Shown in pieces: positions 1-11,514 of a stretch of DNA of 64,000 bases. The translations under genes and the position numbers were made by a program. The number at the start of each line of letters is the position of its first letter. The stretch's first letter is position 1. The notes beneath the pieces were generated by a model. It had not been told where the DNA came from, did not search any database, and saw nothing but the letters and a program-made list of their open reading frames with translations. This DNA is from Streptantibioticus cattleyicolor NRRL 8057 = DSM 46488. GTDB lineage: Bacteria > Actinomycetota > Actinomycetes > Streptomycetales > Streptomycetaceae. Location: assembly GCF_000240165.1 (NCBI RefSeq), contig NC_017586.1, positions 3,720,001 through 3,784,000 of the forward strand, read 5' to 3'.

Positions 1-1
1 C

Positions 2-421
2 GCGCTGCTGGCCGGGGCCGTGCTCTTCCCGCTCGGCGACGTCACGCTGATCTCGGGCACCACCGTGCCGTTCACCGACGGGCTGCTGCGGGCCGCGCTG
101 ATCGCCGCCGTGGTGGCGCTCTCGCTGACCGGGGTCGCCGCCCTCGGGCTCTTCGTCTCCACCGTCACCGACAGCGGCATCGCGGCCATGGCCACCACGG
201 TCGGGGTGGTGATCACCGCGCAGATCATGGACGGCGTTCCGCAACTGCACGCCGTCCAGCCGTACCTCTTCCCGCACTACTGGTTCAGCTTCGCCGATCT
301 GCTGCGCTCGCCGGTGCCGTGGGACGGGCTCCGGCGCGACCTGGGGTCGCAGGCGCTGTACGTGGCGGTGTTCGGGTCGGCGGCGTGGGCGCGGCTGACC
401 ACGCGGGACGTGACCGCCTGA
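2..421 (+). CDS. ABC-2 type transporter permease, C-terminal part
   Basis: Partial gene whose start lies left of the window; the frame is open from base 2 and ends at TGA 419-421. The visible part of about 139 residues holds three hydrophobic stretches: the loop and helix around LIAAVVALSLTGVAALGLFV, a second near MATTVGVVITAQIM, and a last one near the C-terminus. This fits the membrane domain of an ABC-2 type exporter, which would pair with an ATP-binding protein encoded upstream outside the window. Substrate unknown. It converges on the APC permease with only 7 bp between the stops. The family call rests on hydropathy and general appearance rather than a diagnostic motif. Confidence 0.6.
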   Translation, partial: ALLAGAVLFPLGDVTLISGTTVPFTDGLLRAALIAAVVALSLTGVAALGLFVSTVTDSGIAAMATTVGVVITAQIMDGVPQLHAVQPYLFPHYWFSFADLLRSPVPWDGLRRDLGSQALYVAVFGSAAWARLTTRDVTA

Positions 422-428
422 CGGTGCG

Positions 429-2408
429 TCAGTCCGGTTCGGGGGTGCGCCCGGCGGCCAGCGCCTCGACGGCCCGTTCGACGTCGAACGGCAGGATGGT
501 CACCGCCACGTCGGGCAGCTCCTCGACCGCCTTGGCGATCTGGTCGCCGGTGCCCCGGTGCAGGATCCGGCCGAGCACCGGGGCGTAGGTGCGCCGGGGC
601 ACCAGCAGGGTGAGCGCGGTCTGGCCGTCCTCGGTGGTCCGGGCGGCGAGGTCGACCACGGCCCGGCGCAGCCTGCGGTCGGGGCATTCGACCACCTCCA
701 GCGGAACCGTGGTGCCCGCGGTCTCCTCCCAGCTCTCCATCAGCGGCCGGGCGTGGCCCTCGTCCACCATGAAGTGCACGGCGCGCAGCTCGTCCGGGCG
801 GAGCCGGTGGGCGTACCGCAGCGCCTTGACGGTGGCCAGGTCGAGGCTGTCGACCAGGACGTAGACGATGTGCCGGCGCCAGGACGGCCGGTCGGCGCCG
901 GGCACCGGCATCGCCTCCAGCGCCGCCGACTCCGAGCGGTACTGGCGGTTGATGCGGATCAGCGCCCACACCCCCAGCGGGAAGACGATCACCACCAGCC
1001 AGGCGCCCTCGGTGAACTTGGTGACCGCGAAGATCAGCACCACCAGCGCCGAGGCGATGGTCGCGGCCACGTTGACCGCCAGCTTCCACGGCCGCCCCGG
1101 CTCCTGGCGCCGCAGGTGGTAGGCGGTCAGCCCGGAGGCGGCCATGGTGAACCCGGTGAAGACCCCGATGGCGTAGAGCGCCACCAGCCGGTCGACGTTG
1201 CCCTCGGTGACCACCAGCAGCGCCAGCGCGAGCGCGGTCAGCACCACGATGCCGTTGGAGAACGCCAGCCGGTGCCCGCGCCGGGTCAGCTGGCGCGGCA
1301 GGAAGCTGTCCTCGGCGACGAAGCTGGCCAGGAACGGGAAGCCGCTGAACGGGGTGTTGGCACCGGTGTAGAGGATCAGCGCGGTGGCGAGCTGGACGTA
1401 GACCAGACCGGCGGTGCCCACCCAGCCGTCGCCGAAGAGCAGATGGGCCTCCTGCGCGATGACCGTGGGGTTGCCGCCGGCGTACGGCAGCGCGTGGGTG
1501 AAGTGGGCCAGCGCGGAGACGGCGAGCACCATCACGGCCAGCGCGCAGCTCATCGCCACCAGCGTGCGGCGGGCGTTGACCCCCTGCGGTTCGCGGAACG
1601 CCGAGACGCTGTTGGAGATCGCCTCCAGGCCGGTCAGCGAGGAGCCGCCGTTGGCGAAGGCGCGCAGCACGATGAAGACGCCGGCGCCGTAGAAGACGCC
1701 CCCGCCCGGGGTGCCGGAGGTGAGGGCGCCGGGGGCCCGCAGGTCGGCGTGGGGCAGGTGGCCGTGGAGCACGAAGCGCACCGCGCCGACGATCAGCATC
1801 AGCGCGACCGCGGCCATGAACAGGTAGGCCGGCATCGCGAAGGTCCGTCCCGCCTCCCGGATGCCGCGCAGGTTGCCGTACATCAGCACCAGCACCACGG
1901 CCACGCCCAGCGGGGTCTTGTAGTGGGCGAGCCCGGTGAAGCCGCCGCCGGCCAGGTGGGCCAGGGAGATCAGGGCGTCGGTGCCGGCCGCGGTCTGCAC
2001 CGCCACGGTGACGATGTAGTCGATCAGCAGCGCCACCGCCGCGATCTGCGCGACGTTGGGCCCGAAGTTCTCCCGGGCCACCACGTAGGAGCCGCCGGCC
2101 CGGGTGTAGACGGTGACCACGTCCCGGTACGACAGGGTGAGCAGCAGCAGGACGAACATGATCGCCCCGGTGAGCGGCATCAGCAGCGAGAACGCGGCCG
2201 TGCCGATGACGGGGACGAGGATGCGCAGCATCTCCTCCGGGCCGTAGGCGGTGGAGGACATGCAGTCCGAGGCGAGCACCCCCAGGGCCAGCGGGTTGGA
2301 GAGCTTCTCCTGTCTGAGCTGCTCGGTGATGAGCGGCGGGCCGAGCAGCAGGCGCTTGAGGCGGTAGGTGTACCGGTCCCGGGTGAAGGTGGTCTCGGAG
2401 GCGGCCAT
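429..2408 (-). CDS. APC-superfamily permease with cytosolic C-terminal domain
   Basis: 659 residues. After a basic N-terminal segment, about twelve hydrophobic segments run to roughly residue 480, with unwound-helix glycines typical of amino acid/polyamine/organocation carriers (SDCMSSTAYGPEEML, GGSYVVARENFG). A soluble region of about 180 residues follows, starting near RRHIVYVLVDSLDLATVKAL and resembling the regulatory tails of large APC carriers. Integral membrane protein; probably a proton-coupled carrier of amino acids or a related solute, substrate not predictable. The ATG at 2408 has no obvious ribosome site; a start 11 bases upstream is in another frame. It follows korB on the same strand, 81 bp downstream, and could be cotranscribed. 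Confidence 0.75.
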   Translation of the reverse strand: MAASETTFTRDRYTYRLKRLLLGPPLITEQLRQEKLSNPLALGVLASDCMSSTAYGPEEMLRILVPVIGTAAFSLLMPLTGAIMFVLLLLTLSYRDVVTVYTRAGGSYVVARENFGPNVAQIAAVALLIDYIVTVAVQTAAGTDALISLAHLAGGGFTGLAHYKTPLGVAVVLVLMYGNLRGIREAGRTFAMPAYLFMAAVALMLIVGAVRFVLHGHLPHADLRAPGALTSGTPGGGVFYGAGVFIVLRAFANGGSSLTGLEAISNSVSAFREPQGVNARRTLVAMSCALAVMVLAVSALAHFTHALPYAGGNPTVIAQEAHLLFGDGWVGTAGLVYVQLATALILYTGANTPFSGFPFLASFVAEDSFLPRQLTRRGHRLAFSNGIVVLTALALALLVVTEGNVDRLVALYAIGVFTGFTMAASGLTAYHLRRQEPGRPWKLAVNVAATIASALVVLIFAVTKFTEGAWLVVIVFPLGVWALIRINRQYRSESAALEAMPVPGADRPSWRRHIVYVLVDSLDLATVKALRYAHRLRPDELRAVHFMVDEGHARPLMESWEETAGTTVPLEVVECPDRRLRRAVVDLAARTTEDGQTALTLLVPRRTYAPVLGRILHRGTGDQIAKAVEELPDVAVTILPFDVERAVEALAAGRTPEPD

Positions 2409-2489
2409 GTACCAGTCATACGGGTGCCCGGCGGCTACGTCGGGGAGACGCAGCGGCCGGGCACCCGTACGGCCGGGGCCTGCCGGGCG

Positions 2490-3570
<1,081 letters not shown>

Positions 3571-3578
<8 letters not shown>

Positions 3579-5517
3579 GCGCGCTCTCCTGCGTGGACGT
3601 GGCGGTGATCTCGGCGGTGATGGCGCCGGCGAGCTGCTCGGCCTTGAACGGCAGACCGGTGACCTGGGTGTGGGAGCGGGCGTCCACCAGGTACTTCGCC
3701 CGCAGCAGGTGGGCCAGCTGACCGAGGTTCATCTCCGGCACGATCACCTTGTCGTAACGGCGCAGCACCTCACCGAGGTTGGCCGGGAACGGGTTGAGGT
3801 GGCGCAGGTGGACCTGGGCGACCGGGTGGCCCTCACGGCGTACCCGGCGCACCGCGGCGGTGATCGGCCCGTAGGTCGAGCCCCAGCCGACCACCAGCGT
3901 GGTGGCGTCGCCGTCGGGGTCGTCCACGGTGACGTCGGGGACGTCGACGCCGTCCACCTTGGCCTGCCGGGTGCGCACCATCAGGTCGTGGTTGCGCGGG
4001 TCGTAGGAGATGTTGCCGGAGCCGTCCTGCTTCTCGATGCCGCCGATGCGGTGTTCGAGGCCGGGGGTGCCGGGGACGGCCCAGGGACGGGCGAGGGTGT
4101 GCGGGTCGCGCTGGTAGGGCCAGAAGGCCTTGGTGCCGTCGGCCAGTTCGTGGTTGGGCTCGGTGGCGAAGCGCACCCGCAGGTCGGGCAGGTCGGTGAT
4201 CTCCGGGATCCGCCAGGGTTCGGAGCCGTTGGCCAGGTAGCCGTCGGAGAGCAGGAAGACCGGGGTGCGATAGGTCAGCGCGATCCGGGCCGCCTCCAGC
4301 GCCGCGTCGAAGCAGTCGCCGGGGGTGGCCGGGGCGACGATCGGCACCGGGGCCTCACCGTTGCGCCCGTACATCGCCTGGAGCAGGTCGGCCTGCTCGG
4401 TCTTGGTGGGCAGCCCGGTCGACGGTCCGCCGCGCTGGATGTCGACGATCAGCAGCGGCAGCTCCAGGCTGACCGCCAGGCCGATGGTCTCCGACTTCAG
4501 CGCCACGCCGGGGCCGGAGGTGGTGGTCACCGCGAGCGAGCCGCCGAACGCGGCGCCCAGCGCGGCGCCGATGCCGGCGATCTCGTCCTCGGCCTGGAAG
4601 GTGCGCACCCGGAAGTTCTTGTGCTTCGACAGCTCGTGCAGGATGTCCGAGGCCGGGGTGATCGGGTACGACCCCAGGAAGAGCGGCAGGTCGGACTGGA
4701 CGGAGGCGGCCACCAGCCCGTACGCCAGCGCCAGGTTCCCCGAGATGTTGCGGTAGGTGCCGGCCGGGAAGGCGGCGCCGGCCGGGGCGACCTCGTAGAC
4801 CGAGGCGAACTCCTCGGTGGTCTCCCCGAAGTTCCACCCGGCGCGGAACGCGGCGATGTTGGCCTCGGCGATCTGCGGCTTCCTGGCGAACTTCGACCGC
4901 AGGAAGGACTCGGTGCCCTGGGTGGGCCGGTGGTACATCCACGACAGCAGGCCCAGCGCGAACATGTTCTTGCTGCGCTCGGCCTCCTTGCGGGTGAGCC
5001 CGAACTCCTTGAGGGCCTCCACGGTCAGCGTGGTCAGCGGCACCGGGTGCACCGCGTAGCCGTCCAGCGAGCCGTCTTCCAGCGGGCTGGCCGGGTACCC
5101 CACCTTGGCCAGCGCGCGGGGGGTGAACTCGTCGGTGTTGACGATGATCTCCGCGCCGCGCGGCAGGTCGGCGACGTTGGCCTTGAGCGCCGCCGGGTTC
5201 ATGGCGACCAGCACGTCGGGGGCGTCGCCGGGGGTGAGGATGTCGTGGTCGGCGAAGTGCACCTGGAACGACGACACGCCCGGCAGCGTGCCGGCCGGCG
5301 CCCGGATCTCGGCGGGGAAGTTGGGCAGCGTCGACAAGTCGTTGCCGAACGAAGCGGTCTCCGAGGTGAACCGGTCGCCGGTCAACTGCATACCGTCACC
5401 GGAGTCGCCCGCGAACCGGATGACCACCCGGTCCAGACGCCTGATTTCCTTGCTCGGCACCGTGCGCGCTTCGCCGGCCACGGCCTGCTCGGCTGTTCTA
5501 CTGACCTGGCTGGTCAC
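3571..5517 (-). CDS. korA: 2-oxoacid:ferredoxin oxidoreductase, alpha subunit (gamma-alpha fusion)
   Basis: 648 residues from the GTG at 5517, chosen because GGAGG lies 9 nt upstream; an in-frame ATG at 5589 would add 24 low-complexity residues. The N-terminal part (about 30-210) is the gamma domain that elsewhere is a separate subunit (VIRFAGDSGDGMQLTGDR). The rest is the pyruvate-ferredoxin-type alpha region (GSYPITPASDILHELSKH, FQAEDEIAGIGAALGAAFGG, TTTSGPGVALKSE, RGGPSTGLPTKTEQADL). It works with KorB as the cytoplasmic low-potential electron source. About 290 bp separate it from the upstream response regulator on the same strand, so it probably has its own promoter in 5518-5807. Confidence 0.93.
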
Positions 5518-5807
5518 TGAAGTGGACCTCCCTCGGGGCGGCGGCTCGCGGAGAACGCCTCGGCCGTTACCGTTGGTAGCACCGGCCATGGTACGGGGGT
5601 GAGGGTCACCTTACCGGGGTGTCCCGCATGGCGGGCGGCCGCGCTGTGCCGGCCTGCCCGATCCGCGTCGCCGCGCGTCGCCGCCATGAACCCGGTCACC
5701 CCCCGAACCCCTTTCGTCCCCAACCTTGGTCGAACGCCGGCCCGACCGGTTTTATTTCCGTCCTCCGCGCCGCGGACTTCCTCGTCCAGCCGCCACGGTG
5801 TCAACAA

Positions 5808-6467
5808 TCAGGAGTTCAAGTAGGTGAGAACGGCCAGGACACGTCGGTGATCTCCGTCACTCGGCGCCAGCCCGAGCTTGAGGAAGATGTTGCCGACGTG
5901 CTTCTCCACCGCGCCGTCGGAGATCACCAGCTGCTTGGCGACGGCCGAGTTGGTGCGCCCCTCGGCCATCAGCGCCAGCACCTCGCGCTCCCGTGGCGTC
6001 AGCCCGGCCAGCACGTCCTGCTTGCGGCTGCGGCCGAGCAGCTGGGCGACGACCTCCGGGTCGAGCGCGGTGCCGCCGGCCGCCACCCGCACCACCGCGT
6101 CCACGAACTCCCGCACGTCGGCCACCCGGTCCTTGAGCAGGTAGCCCACGCCCCGGGTCGACCCGGCCAGCAGCTCGGTGGCGTACTCGCTCTCGACGTA
6201 CTGGGAGAGCACCAGTACCCCGATCGAGGGATGGTCGCGGCGCAGGCTGACGGCGGCGCGCACGCCCTCGTCGGTGTGGGTGGGCGGCATCCGCACGTCG
6301 GCCACGACCACGTCCGGCGGTACGCCGTCGGCGGCCAGTTCGCCGACCACCTTCAGCAGCGCGTCGGCGTCGCCGACCCCGGCCACCACCTCGTGCCCCC
6401 GGTCGGTGAGCAGCCGGGTCAGCCCCTCCCGGAGCAGCACCGAATCCTCGGCGATGACCACCCGCAC
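5808..6467 (-). CDS. NarL/LuxR-family response regulator
   Basis: 219 residues from a GTG at 6467, preceded by GGAGGACAG; the longer frame to 6551 adds an atypical N-terminus. Receiver domain first: acidic pair in [13 protein letters not shown], phospho-acceptor Asp in [10 protein letters not shown], conserved Lys in YLLKDRV. The C-terminal LuxR-type helix-turn-helix is [20 protein letters not shown] followed by [23 protein letters not shown]-binding cytoplasmic regulator. It lies directly downstream of two histidine kinases on the same strand, which are its likely phosphodonors. Targets are unknown; the divergent nuo operon and downstream korAB are the nearest candidates. Confidence 0.9.
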   Translation of the reverse strand: MRVVIAEDSVLLREGLTRLLTDRGHEVVAGVGDADALLKVVGELAADGVPPDVVVADVRMPPTHTDEGVRAAVSLRRDHPSIGVLVLSQYVESEYATELLAGSTRGVGYLLKDRVADVREFVDAVVRVAAGGTALDPEVVAQLLGRSRKQDVLAGLTPREREVLALMAEGRTNSAVAKQLVISDGAVEKHVGNIFLKLGLAPSDGDHRRVLAVLTYLNS

Positions 6468-6612
6468 CCTGTCCTCCACGAGCCGCAGCCCCCAGTCCCG
6501 TCGCGTCGTCGCGCCCGGCGTCCGCCGGCCACCACCACAGCATCCCAGCATCGGCGCCGCGGGTGCCGGGGCGACGCCGGTGCGGGGACGGACTGGGGCG
6601 CACGCGTGCGCG

Positions 6613-7929
6613 TCACGAGCGCCAGGGCAGCTCCGCGGTGATCCGGGTGGGGCCGCCCGCCGGCGAGTCGACCGTCAGCACGCCGTCCATCGAGTCCAGC
6701 CGCGCGGCGAGCCCGGCCAGCCCCGCACCGGCGCCGGGCCGGGCGCCGCCGTGGCCGTCGTCGGTGACCTGGACCAGCATCCGGTCGCCGGAGCGCCACA
6801 CCTCTACTCCGGCGGTGCGGGCGCCGCTGTGCCGCCCGACGTTGTCCAGCAGTTCGGAGACGGTGAAGTAGGCGATGCCCTCGATGGCCGGCGCGGGGCG
6901 GGCGGGCAGGTCCACGGCGACGGTGACCGGCACCGGGCAGCGGGCGGCCACCGCGGACAGCGCCGGGCCCAGGCCGCGGTCGGTGAGGATCGCCGGGTGG
7001 ATGCCGCGGGCCAGGTCACGCAGTTCCTGCAGGGCGGTCTTCACCTCGCCGTGCGCCGACTCCACCAGCCGCACCGCCGCCCGCGGATCGTCCCGCACCA
7101 CCTCCTTGGCCTGCCCCAGCTCCATGGCGAGGGCGACCAGCCGGGCCTGGGCACCGTCGTGCAGGGCCCGCTCGATCCGGCGCAGATCGGCCGCCGCGGT
7201 GTCCACCACCACGCCCCGGTCCGACTCCAACTCCCGCACCCGGCTGACCCGTTCCGACGGCCCGAGCAGCCCGCGCACCAGCAGCGCCTCCACCGACGCC
7301 AGCCCGCGCACCACCCACGGCCAGGCCAGCGTCAGCAGCAGCCCGACGGCCGCGGTCGCCGCCAGCTCCGCCGACCCCGACAGGTACACCGCGTGGCCCC
7401 GGCCGTCCCCGTACAGCTGGATGCCGGGCTGGTCGACGTAGGCCGGGAAGACCCACCGCCACAGCGGGTAGGACAGCATCGACCAGCACACCGTCGTCCA
7501 CACCGTGGCGACCGTGAAGGTGAAGACGCCCCAGGGCAGGCGCAGCAGGCAGTACAGGGCGTGCCGCCAGGAGGCGCCGGAGCGGAAGAGGCCGCCCACC
7601 CAGGCCATCAGCCCGCCGGGGCGCCGCCGTACCGGCTCCGGCTCGGCCACCTCGGCCCGCAGCAGCGTGCGGGCCCGCAGCCGTTCCAGCACCCCGATGC
7701 CGCGGCAGCCGGCCAGCATCGCGGCGAGCACCGGCACCCCGAGGAAGGTGACCAGCAGCCCGGCGCCGAGCGTGGTCATGGTGACCATGTAGCAGAAGCC
7801 GACGATGCCCATCGGCAGGTTGAGCAGCAGGTGGAGCAGTTCGCGCCAGGTACGGGCCTCGACGGGGGCGCGCAGCGCGGCGGGCAGCCGGCGCTGGTGC
7901 GGCCGGGGGTCGGTCAGGGCGGTCGCCAT
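6613..7929 (-). CDS. Membrane histidine kinase (HisKA_3), copy 1 of a tandem pair
   Basis: 438 residues from the ATG at 7929; the frame is open further upstream but reads as arginine-rich shadow. The N-terminal half carries hydrophobic segments in two blocks ([38 protein letters not shown]), a sensor layout common in streptomycete NarX-like kinases. The HisKA_3 box [16 protein letters not shown], near residue 250, contains the phospho-accepting His. The HATPase region ends with [15 protein letters not shown] and a GxG-rich G2 loop. Highly similar to the kinase upstream (7977-9215), including long identical DNA runs, so the two arose by tandem duplication. Membrane signal unknown. Confidence 0.88.
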   Translation of the reverse strand: MATALTDPRPHQRRLPAALRAPVEARTWRELLHLLLNLPMGIVGFCYMVTMTTLGAGLLVTFLGVPVLAAMLAGCRGIGVLERLRARTLLRAEVAEPEPVRRRPGGLMAWVGGLFRSGASWRHALYCLLRLPWGVFTFTVATVWTTVCWSMLSYPLWRWVFPAYVDQPGIQLYGDGRGHAVYLSGSAELAATAAVGLLLTLAWPWVVRGLASVEALLVRGLLGPSERVSRVRELESDRGVVVDTAAADLRRIERALHDGAQARLVALAMELGQAKEVVRDDPRAAVRLVESAHGEVKTALQELRDLARGIHPAILTDRGLGPALSAVAARCPVPVTVAVDLPARPAPAIEGIAYFTVSELLDNVGRHSGARTAGVEVWRSGDRMLVQVTDDGHGGARPGAGAGLAGLAARLDSMDGVLTVDSPAGGPTRITAELPWRS

Positions 7930-7976
7930 CGTGGGGTGTCCGTTTCTCGTCGGGTCGGCGGGGCCGGGCCGGGTGG

Positions 7977-9215
7977 TCACCGGTCGCGCCAGGGGAGTTC
8001 GGCGGTGACCGTGGTGGGGCCGCCCGCGGGGGAGTCGACCACCAGGACGCCGTCGACCGCGTCGAGGCGTTCGGCGAGGCCGGCCAGGCCCGAGCCGGTG
8101 CCGGTGGAGGCGCCGCCGCGGCCGTCGTCGCGCACCTGGAGCATCAGCCGGCCCCCGGCACGCCACACCTCCACGCCGGCGGTACGGGCGCCGCTGTGCT
8201 TGCTGACGTTGGTGAGCAGCTCGGAGACGGTGAAGTAGGCGATGCCCTCGATGGCCGGCACCGGCCGGGTGGGCAGCTCCACGGAGACGGCGACCGGCAC
8301 CGTGCACCGGCCGGCCACGGCGGACAGCGCCGGGCCCAGACCGCGGTCGGTGAGGATCGCCGGGTGGATGCCGCGGGCCAGGTCACGCAGCTCCTGGAGG
8401 GCCTGCTTCACCTCGCCGTGGGCGGCGTCCACCATCCGGGCCGCCTCGTCCGGGTCCTCCAGCAGCTTCTCCTTGGCCAGCCCCAGCTCCATGGCGAGGG
8501 CGACCAACCGGGCCTGGGCGCCGTCGTGCAGGTCGCGTTCGATGCGCCGCAGATCGGCCGCCGCGGTGTCCACCACCGTGCCGCGGTCGGACTCCAGCTC
8601 GGCGATGCGCCGCTCCAGCGCGTCGGAGGGGGAGAGCAGGGCGCGCGCCATCGCCCGGTCGACGTTGGCCAGCCCGCGCGCCACGTACGGCAGCACCGTC
8701 CCGCCGATCACCAGCAGCACCAGCGTCAGGACGAAGGTGACCACCCCCCACGGCAGCCGGAGGAAGAAGTAGAGCGCGTGCCGCCAGGCCACCGGGTCCT
8801 TCAGCGAGGCCCACAGCCACTCGAAGAAGCCCAGGGTGCCCCGGCGCCACCGGCGCGGCGGATCGATCGCCACGCCGAGCAGCCTGCGCACCCGGGACCG
8901 CTCCCAGCGCCCCAGCGCCCGGCAGCCGCTGAGCCCGGCGGCCAGCAGCGGCAGCCCGACCACCGTCATCGACAGCCCGAGGCCGGCCACGAGCACCACG
9001 ACCACGTAGACGAAGCCGAAGACGCCCAGCGGCAGGTCGAGCAGGAGGTGGCCGATCTCGCGCCAGGTGACGCGGTCGAAGGAACGGGCGCGGGGCAGCG
9101 CGCGGTCGGCGGACCGGACGCGTCCCGGGGCGGCCTCCAGGGCGCCCGTCGCCGCGCCGGGGGGCGTACGGAGCGCGGGGGCGGCCGGGTCGTCGTGGGG
9201 CGGGCGCTTGCTCAT
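7977..9215 (-). CDS. Membrane histidine kinase (HisKA_3), copy 2 of a tandem pair
   Basis: 412 residues with ATG at 9215. Same architecture as its downstream neighbour: an N-terminal pair of membrane segments (LLLDLPLGVFGFVYVVVVLV), a second pair near WGVVTFVLTLVLLVIGG, the HisKA_3 box [20 protein letters not shown] and a C-terminal ATPase with [20 protein letters not shown]. It lacks the extra extracytoplasmic loop seen in copy 1 (around [16 protein letters not shown]), so the two copies may sense different inputs while sharing output. First gene of a kinase-kinase-regulator run, 47 bp before the next start, and divergent from nuoA across a 351-bp intergenic region. Confidence 0.88.
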   Translation of the reverse strand: MSKRPPHDDPAAPALRTPPGAATGALEAAPGRVRSADRALPRARSFDRVTWREIGHLLLDLPLGVFGFVYVVVVLVAGLGLSMTVVGLPLLAAGLSGCRALGRWERSRVRRLLGVAIDPPRRWRRGTLGFFEWLWASLKDPVAWRHALYFFLRLPWGVVTFVLTLVLLVIGGTVLPYVARGLANVDRAMARALLSPSDALERRIAELESDRGTVVDTAAADLRRIERDLHDGAQARLVALAMELGLAKEKLLEDPDEAARMVDAAHGEVKQALQELRDLARGIHPAILTDRGLGPALSAVAGRCTVPVAVSVELPTRPVPAIEGIAYFTVSELLTNVSKHSGARTAGVEVWRAGGRLMLQVRDDGRGGASTGTGSGLAGLAERLDAVDGVLVVDSPAGGPTTVTAELPWRDR

Positions 9216-9566
9216 GGGACCAAGCCTGCCGGGCCCGCCGAGGGGGGCGCCATGGGGGCCGTGGGTGGACCGGGGGTGGGGTTTTCCCTACATTCCGCGG
9301 GCCGGGACGCCCGTCCCGCCGCCGCGCTCCGGCCACCGCACGGGCGGTGCGGCGCCATGCGCCCGCGTCGCCGTTCCCGGGCAGGCCATAGACTCCGTTG
9401 CGTACAGATCGTCCACCGGAATGTCCCACGACACCGCGTCCCACCAGGTGGACGGCGACCGTCCCGCAGGACGGACAAGCCGTCACCGGAGCGGGTACGG
9501 GACGTAAGACGGACGTAAAGAGACCACGGCAGACTACGCAGGACCTACGAGGAACGAGGGGCGGAC
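9216..9566. promoter_or_regulatory. Divergent intergenic region between kinase genes and nuo operon
   Basis: 351 bp without a gene, expected to hold promoters for both directions. The clearest pattern is a direct repeat of GGACGTAA at 9500-9507 and 9511-9518, an 11-bp period about one helical turn apart and 49 bp before nuoA, plausible as a regulator site. A GAGGGG ribosome site precedes the nuoA GTG by 5 nt. No confident -35/-10 pair was identified. Confidence 0.4.
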
Positions 9567-10055
9567 GTGCTGGAGGCGACCGTGCCGGGCGTGCCGACGG
9601 CGTCGGCCGCGCCGGCCGTCCGGGAGGCGTGGGCGGCACCGGCCGGCGGACACCCGGGGCCGGTGGGCCCCGCCGTGGAGCAGGCGGCCGGCTACTTCCA
9701 GGCCTACTCGCTGGTCGGCCTGGTGGCCGTGGTCGGCGTGCTCTTCGTGGCGGCGGCCTTCGCCGCCGGCCACCTGCTGCGCCCGGTGGTGCCGACCCGC
9801 GAGAAGATGCTCACCTACGAGTGCGGCGTCGACCCGGTCGGCGAGGGCTGGGCGCACACCCAGATCCGCTACTACGTCTACTCGTTCCTGTACGTGATCT
9901 TCGCGGTCGACGCGATCTACCTGTTCCCCTGGGCGACGGTCTTCGCCGCCCCCGGGTTCGGCGGCACGACGCTGGTGGAGATGTTCGTCTTCATCGGCTT
10001 CCTCGCCGTCGGCCTGCTGTACGCGTGGAAGAAGGGCGTCCTGGAATGGACGTGA
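9567..10055 (+). CDS. nuoA: NADH-quinone oxidoreductase subunit A
   Basis: 162 residues from a GTG with GAGGGG 5 nt upstream. Small membrane subunit of complex I with three helices ([58 protein letters not shown]) and the family loop [13 protein letters not shown]. The N-terminal 45 residues are an Ala/Pro-rich extension not found in most NuoA. The stop overlaps the nuoB start (ATG at 10046), so translation is coupled. First gene of a ten-gene operon lacking nuoD and the NADH-input genes E, F and G. Confidence 0.93.
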   Translation: MLEATVPGVPTASAAPAVREAWAAPAGGHPGPVGPAVEQAAGYFQAYSLVGLVAVVGVLFVAAAFAAGHLLRPVVPTREKMLTYECGVDPVGEGWAHTQIRYYVYSFLYVIFAVDAIYLFPWATVFAAPGFGGTTLVEMFVFIGFLAVGLLYAWKKGVLEWT

Positions 10056-10648
10056 CGGCAACGACCCAACCCCTGCCCGAGCCCCGGCGGCTGGGCACGC
10101 TGGCCCGGCTGGCGCCCGAGCCGATGAAGGTGATCCTCAACTGGGGCCGCCGCTACAGCCTGTGGGTCTTCAACTTCGGCCTCGCCTGCTGCGCGATCGA
10201 GTTCATCGCGGCCTCCATGGCCCGCCACGACTTCATCCGGCTCGGCGTGATCCCGTTCGCCCCGGGGCCGCGCCAGGCCGACCTGATGGTGGTCTCCGGC
10301 ACGGTCACCGACAAGATGGCCCCGGCCGTCAAGCGCCTGTACGAGCAGATGCCGGAGCCGAAGTACGTCATCTCCTTCGGCGCCTGCTCCAACTGCGGCG
10401 GCCCCTACTGGGACTCGTACTCGGTCACCAAGGGCGTCGACCAGATCATCCCGGTCGACGTCTACGTCCCCGGCTGCCCGCCGCGTCCGGAGGCGCTGCT
10501 CCAGGGCATCCTCAAGCTCCAGGAGAAGATCGCCCGCGAATCGCTCGGCGAGCGGTACGGGACCGGGGCGGCGCGGCCGTCGGCACGGGCGCTGCGCAGC
10601 GGCCTGGTGACGCCGCCGCCGGCCCCGGCCGGGGAGGACCACCGGTGA
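10046..10648 (+). CDS. nuoB: NADH-quinone oxidoreductase subunit B
   Basis: 200 residues; peripheral subunit carrying the N2 [4Fe-4S] cluster that passes electrons to quinone. The N2 ligands are all present: tandem Cys48-Cys49 (GLACCAIEF), Cys114 (FGACSNCGG) and Cys144 (VPGCPPRPE). The family core runs from about 25 to 165; the last 35 residues are a basic/Pro-rich tail. Its start lies inside nuoA and its TGA overlaps the nuoC GTG by three bases. With the cluster intact this copy looks functional rather than decayed. Confidence 0.95.
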   Translation: MDVTATTQPLPEPRRLGTLARLAPEPMKVILNWGRRYSLWVFNFGLACCAIEFIAASMARHDFIRLGVIPFAPGPRQADLMVVSGTVTDKMAPAVKRLYEQMPEPKYVISFGACSNCGGPYWDSYSVTKGVDQIIPVDVYVPGCPPRPEALLQGILKLQEKIARESLGERYGTGAARPSARALRSGLVTPPPAPAGEDHR

Positions 10649-11514
10649 CCTCCTTCGACCGGCTGCCGGAGGGCGCCGCGGAGATCTTCGGCGAGGGCGC
10701 CACCGCGCACCACGCCTACGACCTGCTCACCGTGGACGTGCCCGCCACCGCCTGGACCGACGCGCTGCGCACCGCCCGCGACGAACTGGGCTGCACCTAC
10801 TTCGACTGGCTCAGCGCGGTCGACGAACCCGGTACCGGCTTCACCGTGTGCGCCCACGTCGCCGCGCTGCCCGGGCCGGGCGGCGGAACGGTCCGCGCGC
10901 TGCTGCTGCGTACCACCGTCCCCCACGACAACCCCGAACTGCCCACCGCCACCGGCGTCTACGCCGGGGCCGGCTGGCACGAGCGGGAGACCCACGAGAT
11001 GTTCGGCGTCGTCTTCACCGGCCACCCGCACCTGGTGCCGCTGCTGCTCCCCGAGGGGTTCGAGGGGCACCCGCTGCGCAAGGACTTCGTGCTCGCGGCG
11101 CGGGTGGCCAAGGCGTGGCCGGGGGCGAAGGAGCCGGGGGAGTCCGACCACGGCGGCCCCAAGCGCCGCCAGATGCTGCCGCCCGGCGTGCCCGACCCCA
11201 ACGAGTGGGGGCCGCTCAAGGGCCAGCTCCCGCCCGCCCCGGCCCGCGCCCCCCGGGCCGCCGCGGCCGGCGGCGAACGCCCGGCGCGCCGCACCCGCAC
11301 GGCCGGCGAGGCCACCCCGGCGCCGCGCCGCGCCCGCTCGGTGAGCGAGGGCTCGGCGACCCAGCGCGCCGCCGCCCCCGGTGACGCCGAGCGCCCCGCC
11401 CCCCGCAAGCGCACCCCCGACGCCCCCTGGCAGCGCCCCGAGCCGCCGGAACAGCCGGAGCGCACCGACCCGGAGCGCACCGACCCGGCCGGCGAGAAGG
11501 GGGACGACGCGTGA
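10645..11514 (+). CDS. nuoC: NADH-quinone oxidoreductase subunit C with long disordered tail
   Basis: 289 residues from GTG 10645, with GGGGAGG upstream. The complex I 30-kDa domain spans about 1-155 and contains the signature [18 protein letters not shown] and the ending [16 protein letters not shown]. Residues from about 190 to the end are a Pro/Arg/Glu-rich, probably disordered extension with repeated ERTDP. NuoC normally docks with NuoD, but no nuoD follows: the stop overlaps nuoH directly. It must therefore use a NuoD encoded elsewhere or work in an atypical complex. Confidence 0.9.
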   Translation: MTSFDRLPEGAAEIFGEGATAHHAYDLLTVDVPATAWTDALRTARDELGCTYFDWLSAVDEPGTGFTVCAHVAALPGPGGGTVRALLLRTTVPHDNPELPTATGVYAGAGWHERETHEMFGVVFTGHPHLVPLLLPEGFEGHPLRKDFVLAARVAKAWPGAKEPGESDHGGPKRRQMLPPGVPDPNEWGPLKGQLPPAPARAPRAAAAGGERPARRTRTAGEATPAPRRARSVSEGSATQRAAAPGDAERPAPRKRTPDAPWQRPEPPEQPERTDPERTDPAGEKGDDA

